Source of the DNA: an uncultured Methylobacillus sp.
Lineage (GTDB): Bacteria > Pseudomonadota > Gammaproteobacteria > Burkholderiales > Methylophilaceae
Length of the DNA: 9,454 nt
Assembly: GCA_946478965.1 (NCBI GenBank)
Contig: CAMLDQ010000077.1
Span: 1-9,454, forward strand
Reading direction: 5' to 3'
Below are positions 7,107 through 9,454 of the stretch, in pieces. Made by a program: the position numbers and the translations under genes. The notes below the pieces were generated by a model. It did no database searches and was not told where the DNA came from. It saw only the letters and a program-made list of their open reading frames with translations. How positions within the stretch are numbered: the stretch's first letter is position 1; each line of letters starts with the position of its first letter.

Positions 7107-7973
7107 ATGAATTCAATCCCATCCAGGACGCTGGCGCGTTGGCTGGTACTGATTTGCTGGTCGCTCGTCGCCGGTTCGGCCGCGGCCGCGGAACACGGCC
7201 TGCTATGGAAAATCGAATCCCCGGGCGTGGCGCCCAGCTATCTGTTCGGGACAATACACACCGACGACAACCGCGTGACCGATTTTTCTCCGGAACTCAA
7301 AACTGCCTTGCAGCAGTCCGGCAGCTTCATGATGGAAATCCTGCCGCAACAGGATTTTTCAGCTATTTTTCTAAAAGAGGGCAGCCTGCGCGATTGGCTG
7401 GATGCGAAGCAACTGAAGCAGATGCAAATATTGTCCGATGCAAACGCGATTCCCGAGGAAATGGCGCTGCGCATGAAGCCATGGCTGTTGGCAGCGATCT
7501 TTTCCCTGCCGCATCCACAATCGCCTTTTACGCAAGACATCCAGTTGTTCGGCATGGCGCAGAGCGAAGGAAAAACCGTGCTGGGGCTGGAAACTTCCGC
7601 GGAGCATTTCGGCGCGCTTGACGATATGCCGATTGCCGACCAGGTGACCTTGCTTACAGTCACGCTGGCCGATTCCCCTCAGAAAAAGGAGGCGGCTTAC
7701 GACAAATTGATGGAAGCCTACCTGAGTCGGGATGTGGAACGCATTGCCGCTCTTGATGAAGAAAGTCTGGAAGCCGACGTACCTAAGGCCGTGTGGCAGG
7801 CGGCAAAGGAGCGCTTGCTGGATAGACGCAATGTGCGCATGGTGCAACGCATCGCGCAGCAGGTTGTAAAAGGTCCGGTATTCGTGGCTGTCGGTGCCGC
7901 GCATCTGGCCGGGGAAGGCGGGTTGATCGCGCGCTTGCGCCAGGCCGGCTTCAGGGTCGAGGCCGTGCAGTGA
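7107..7973 (+). CDS. Exported TraB/GumN-family (TIKI-like) protein
   Basis: The 288-residue product has a signal peptide (hydrophobic 12-27, cleavage near SAAAA-EH, residue 28). The family hallmarks are present: LFGTIHTDD (47-54) near the start, GLETSAEH (160-167) in the middle, RRNVRM (240-245), and FVAVGAAHLAGEGG (259-272) followed by LIARLRQAGFRVE. The GTIH and GAAH histidines and the central Glu correspond to the proposed metal-binding residues of the TIKI/TraB metalloprotease fold. The bacterial members are poorly characterised, so a proteolytic role is family-level inference. The ATG at 7107 has a strong GGAGG at spacing seven. It is divergent from the alpha/beta hydrolase. Its stop codon is followed directly by short hairpins, suggesting a monocistronic unit. 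Confidence 0.88.
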   Translation: MNSIPSRTLARWLVLICWSLVAGSAAAAEHGLLWKIESPGVAPSYLFGTIHTDDNRVTDFSPELKTALQQSGSFMMEILPQQDFSAIFLKEGSLRDWLDAKQLKQMQILSDANAIPEEMALRMKPWLLAAIFSLPHPQSPFTQDIQLFGMAQSEGKTVLGLETSAEHFGALDDMPIADQVTLLTVTLADSPQKKEAAYDKLMEAYLSRDVERIAALDEESLEADVPKAVWQAAKERLLDRRNVRMVQRIAQQVVKGPVFVAVGAAHLAGEGGLIARLRQAGFRVEAVQ

Positions 7974-8007
7974 AGCCCAACGGGCTTTGACCGGCGCCGC
8001 TGGTTTT
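7973..8007 (+). terminator. Possible tandem weak terminator after the TraB/GumN gene
   Basis: AAGCCC-AAC-GGGCTT (7973-7987) starts in the stop codon. It is followed by ACCGGC-GCC-GCTGGT (7990-8004, one G-U pair) with a TTTT run (8004-8007). Both hairpins are short and the T-run is short, so termination may be partial. Confidence 0.4.
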
Positions 8008-8012
8008 AGGCG

Positions 8013-8043
8013 CGATGACAAATGCGGTCATCGTGCTTATACT
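8013..8043 (+). promoter_or_regulatory. Sigma-70 promoter overlapped by a perfect inverted repeat (operator candidate)
   Basis: ATGACA (8015-8020), a 17-bp spacer and TATACT (8038-8043) each match 5/6 of the sigma-70 consensus and would start RNA near 8050. The inverted repeat CGATGAC (8013-8019), 7 bases, GTCATCG (8027-8033) covers the -35 and half of the spacer. It extends outward as GC...GC with one G-T mismatch. This is where a dimeric repressor would block polymerase. The repeat has no T-run after it, so it is unlikely to be a terminator. Confidence 0.5.
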
Positions 8044-8050
8044 GGACCGA

Positions 8051-8070
8051 CTGCCGCGTGTAGCGGGCAG
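8051..8070 (+). repeat. Leader hairpin at the 5' end of the acidic-protein mRNA
   Basis: CTGCC (8051-8055) pairs with GGCAG (8066-8070), and GC (8056-8057) with GC (8063-8064), around the loop GTGTA with one bulged G. It starts at about the first transcribed base predicted from the promoter at 8015-8043 and could stabilise the mRNA. The ribosome site is far downstream and not occluded. Confidence 0.3.
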
Positions 8071-8118
8071 GTCTCTGCGGATCACTCCGATCTTGTTTCC
8101 ATGATGAGGGGGCAGCTT

Positions 8119-8391
8119 ATGATCCAGCGCACGATACATATTCCCGATGGCGAGGCGCCGCATATTGTCGAGCGCCCGGATGGCTTCTACTGGCTGGACC
8201 CCGAGACCGAGATCGAGTTTGGGCCGTTTGCCACTGCGGACGAGGCCCTGGCCGATATGGAAGCAGCGCAGGCCAGCGCCGAGGCTGAAGACACGCTGGA
8301 CGAAGCCGAGTCCGAGCTTGATTTGTCCGAATGGGTGGATCCCGACACTGGCGAGCCGGGTGAGGATACTTCTTTCAACTTCGAGGACTAG
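8119..8391 (+). CDS. Small acidic protein, unknown function
   Basis: The 90-residue product has a compact front (residues 1-50) with IVERPDGFYWLDPETEIEFG (17-36), which reads like a short beta-hairpin domain, then GPFATADEALADMEAA, a helix. The rest (51-90) is very acidic, rich in Glu, Asp and Ser, and ends FNFED. There is no signal peptide or membrane segment, so it should be cytoplasmic. I do not recognise a named family. ATG codons in the same frame occur at 8101 and 8104, and an open frame reaches back to 7987. Only the ATG at 8119 has a good ribosome site (GAGGGGG, about seven bases upstream), and the promoter at 8015-8043 starts downstream of 7987. The gene converges on hsp20. Confidence 0.75.
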   Translation: MIQRTIHIPDGEAPHIVERPDGFYWLDPETEIEFGPFATADEALADMEAAQASAEAEDTLDEAESELDLSEWVDPDTGEPGEDTSFNFED

Positions 8392-8406
8392 GCCATACGA
8401 CTTCCA

Positions 8407-8429
8407 AGGCGGTTGCAGAGCGACCGCCT
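8407..8429. terminator. Inverted repeat between convergent genes, possible terminator
   Basis: AGGCGGT (8407-8413) and ACCGCCT (8423-8429) are perfect 7-bp arms around a 9-base loop, between the stop at 8391 and the hsp20 stop at 8462. No T-run follows on either strand, so it is not a canonical intrinsic terminator; it may protect the 3' ends. Confidence 0.35.
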
Positions 8430-8461
8430 CGGCGTCACAAACATGTGTTTTGTTGCCCCGC

Positions 8462-8974
8462 TCAGGTTATGGCGATGCTGCGCCGCTTGGAGGCTTCCAG
8501 CTTTGGCAGGGTGATTTCGAGCAAACCGTCCTTCAGCACCGCTTTCGCTTTGGTCGAATCGACTGCGCCAGGCAGGGTGACCGAACGTGCGAAGGATGAG
8601 GAAGAGATTTCGTGACGGTGGTAGTCGCCTTTCTCTTCCCGGCTTTCCCTGCGGGAATGGCCTTTGATGGTCAGCAGGTTATCGGTCAGGGAAATATCCA
8701 GGTCTTTTTTTTCGACCCCGGGAATTTCCGCGCGAACCAGGATATCGTTGTCGCGGTCGACCACGTCCAGGTTGGGCATGCGAATGCCGCTATCTTCGAA
8801 CATTCTTCCCAGCGCGGGGAACTCTTGCCAGCGTGCCATCGCCGGCCATCCCTGGCCGAAAAACCGGTCGAATGCCCGTTCCATGTCGGCGATAGGGTGT
8901 AGGTTGGAAAGCTTGGATTTGGCGGCACTCTTCCCACCCTCTACCGGGCTGATATGCTTCACTTTGGTATCCAT
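8462..8974 (-). CDS. Hsp20/alpha-crystallin small heat-shock protein
   Basis: ATP-independent holdase that binds unfolding proteins in the cytoplasm and passes them to DnaK/ClpB. The 170-residue product has a variable N-terminal arm (1-65, with AFDRFFGQGW) and the alpha-crystallin domain (about 66-158). This opens with MPNLDVVDRDND, continues with VRAEIPGVEKKDLDISL and LLTIKGHSRRE, and closes with the signature LKDGLLEITLPKLE (147-160). The C-terminal tail contains SIAI, matching the I-x-I motif that docks on neighbouring subunits during oligomer assembly. The ATG at 8974 has a strong AAGGAG six bases upstream. A PAS-domain gene lies 45 bp upstream on the same strand, so the two may be co-transcribed. 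I saw no clear sigma-32 promoter in the 45-bp gap. Confidence 0.95.
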   Translation of the reverse strand: MDTKVKHISPVEGGKSAAKSKLSNLHPIADMERAFDRFFGQGWPAMARWQEFPALGRMFEDSGIRMPNLDVVDRDNDILVRAEIPGVEKKDLDISLTDNLLTIKGHSRRESREEKGDYHRHEISSSSFARSVTLPGAVDSTKAKAVLKDGLLEITLPKLEASKRRSIAIT

Positions 8975-9019
8975 GTTGTCTCCTTAAAGCTATAAGGCGA
9001 TCCTTCCCGGTCTCGATGC

Positions 9020-9400
9020 TCAGTGCTTGATCGGGCGCAGGATGACGCACAGGTGTTGATGTCCGGAAAGGCCTACCTCATTGAAAAAAAGCCGGCTCAA
9101 AAAGTGGCCTCCATTGGGCGGCGCCACTTCAAAGCAGTGGCCGACGCGGGAGAGGAATTGCAGCTTTGGATTCAGCCGGCCCTGGGCTTTTAAAGGGATA
9201 TTGGCTAGTTGCGGCAATAAGGTGGAAACATGACGCCACACCAGGGTTCCAGATCCGGTGCCCAATAATTGCCTGCAGGCGGGATTACAACTGCGGATCA
9301 TGCCTTTCTCGTTGAGCGTCAGCACGACCAGGTCATCCTTCTCCCCATCGCTCGATTCTCGGGCGATGGCCAGGCGCGGTTTTTTTAGATGGGCAGTCAT
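9020..9400 (-). CDS. Single-domain PAS-like protein
   Basis: The 126-residue product carries one PAS-like fold. After a basic, flexible N-terminus, LVVLTLNEKGMIRSCNPACRQLLG (24-47) has the typical PAS opening strand, turn and 'NPA...LLG' helix, followed by HVSTLLPQL (57-65) as in redox/ligand PAS domains. The later part (FEVAPPNGGHF, HLCVILRPI) gives the remaining strands. There is no kinase, GGDEF, EAL or DNA-binding part, so it may act by binding another protein or be a remnant of a larger sensor. No signal peptide is present. An in-frame TTG at 9421 would add seven residues, but the ATG at 9400 has an AAAGG about nine bases upstream and fits better. It precedes hsp20 by 45 bp on the same strand. 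The 54 bases beyond it (9401-9454) show no gene. Confidence 0.72.
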   Translation of the reverse strand: MTAHLKKPRLAIARESSDGEKDDLVVLTLNEKGMIRSCNPACRQLLGTGSGTLVWRHVSTLLPQLANIPLKAQGRLNPKLQFLSRVGHCFEVAPPNGGHFLSRLFFNEVGLSGHQHLCVILRPIKH

Positions 9401-9454
9401 AAATACTGGCCTTTTTGCCAATTAAGGGAAACTTCTTTTTAAGCCTGGTGACAC

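Noticed and set aside
7019..7108. Longer N-terminus for the alpha/beta hydrolase, from an ATG at 7108
   Set aside because: It would put 30 hydrophilic residues before an evident signal peptide, overlap the start codon of the divergent gene and ignore the GGGGAG ribosome site before 7018.
7987..8118. Longer N-terminus for the acidic protein, from 7987
   Set aside because: The added residues are encoded by the hairpins and promoter region, and the only good ribosome site is just before 8119.
9406..9421. Sigma-54 promoter suggested by TGGCCTTTTTGCC
   Set aside because: The GG and GC pairs are 7 bases apart instead of the required 10, and the neighbouring bases do not fit.

Overview
The window looks like an ordinary chromosomal stretch of a Gram-negative proteobacterium. 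Exported proteins with Sec signals, a periplasmic Do-type protease, a lipoprotein and a long RelA with an EFDD synthetase motif point to Betaproteobacteria, possibly the Nitrosomonadales/Gallionellaceae. That placement is inference from protein character, not from a database search. I see no tRNA, rRNA, CRISPR array, insertion sequence or phage gene.

Layout. At the left edge, on the minus strand, is the N-terminal half of an amylosucrase-type GH13 enzyme (start at 962, cut by the window edge). Next come a small lipoprotein of unknown function (1386-1156, minus) and a DegP/HtrA protease (2976-1495, minus), separated by a clear intrinsic terminator. A 371-bp gene-free region (2977-3347) holds a sigma-E-like promoter candidate for the protease, two perfect stem-loops of which the second is a plus-strand intrinsic terminator without an upstream plus-strand gene, and a Pho-box-like triple repeat before the next gene. 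That gene (3348-3746, plus) encodes a small protein with a charged helical front and a Lys/Ala/Pro tail. It converges on relA (6007-3788, minus), the monofunctional (p)ppGpp synthetase. Upstream of relA on the same strand is an exported alpha/beta hydrolase (7018-6074), divergent from a TraB/GumN-family exported protein (7107-7973, plus). A short acidic protein (8119-8391, plus) follows, with a good sigma-70 promoter overlapped by a perfect inverted repeat. It converges on an Hsp20 chaperone (8974-8462, minus), preceded on the same strand by a single-domain PAS protein (9400-9020).

The theme, if there is one, is stress and envelope maintenance: periplasmic proteolysis, small heat-shock chaperone, stringent response and alpha-glucan synthesis. 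The genes are mostly separate transcription units, and only relA with the alpha/beta hydrolase and hsp20 with the PAS gene look potentially co-transcribed. I found no convincing new multi-gene system. The points most worth a second look are the orphan double hairpin/terminator at 3147-3220, the Pho-box-like array at 3258-3286 and the palindrome over the promoter at 8013-8043.
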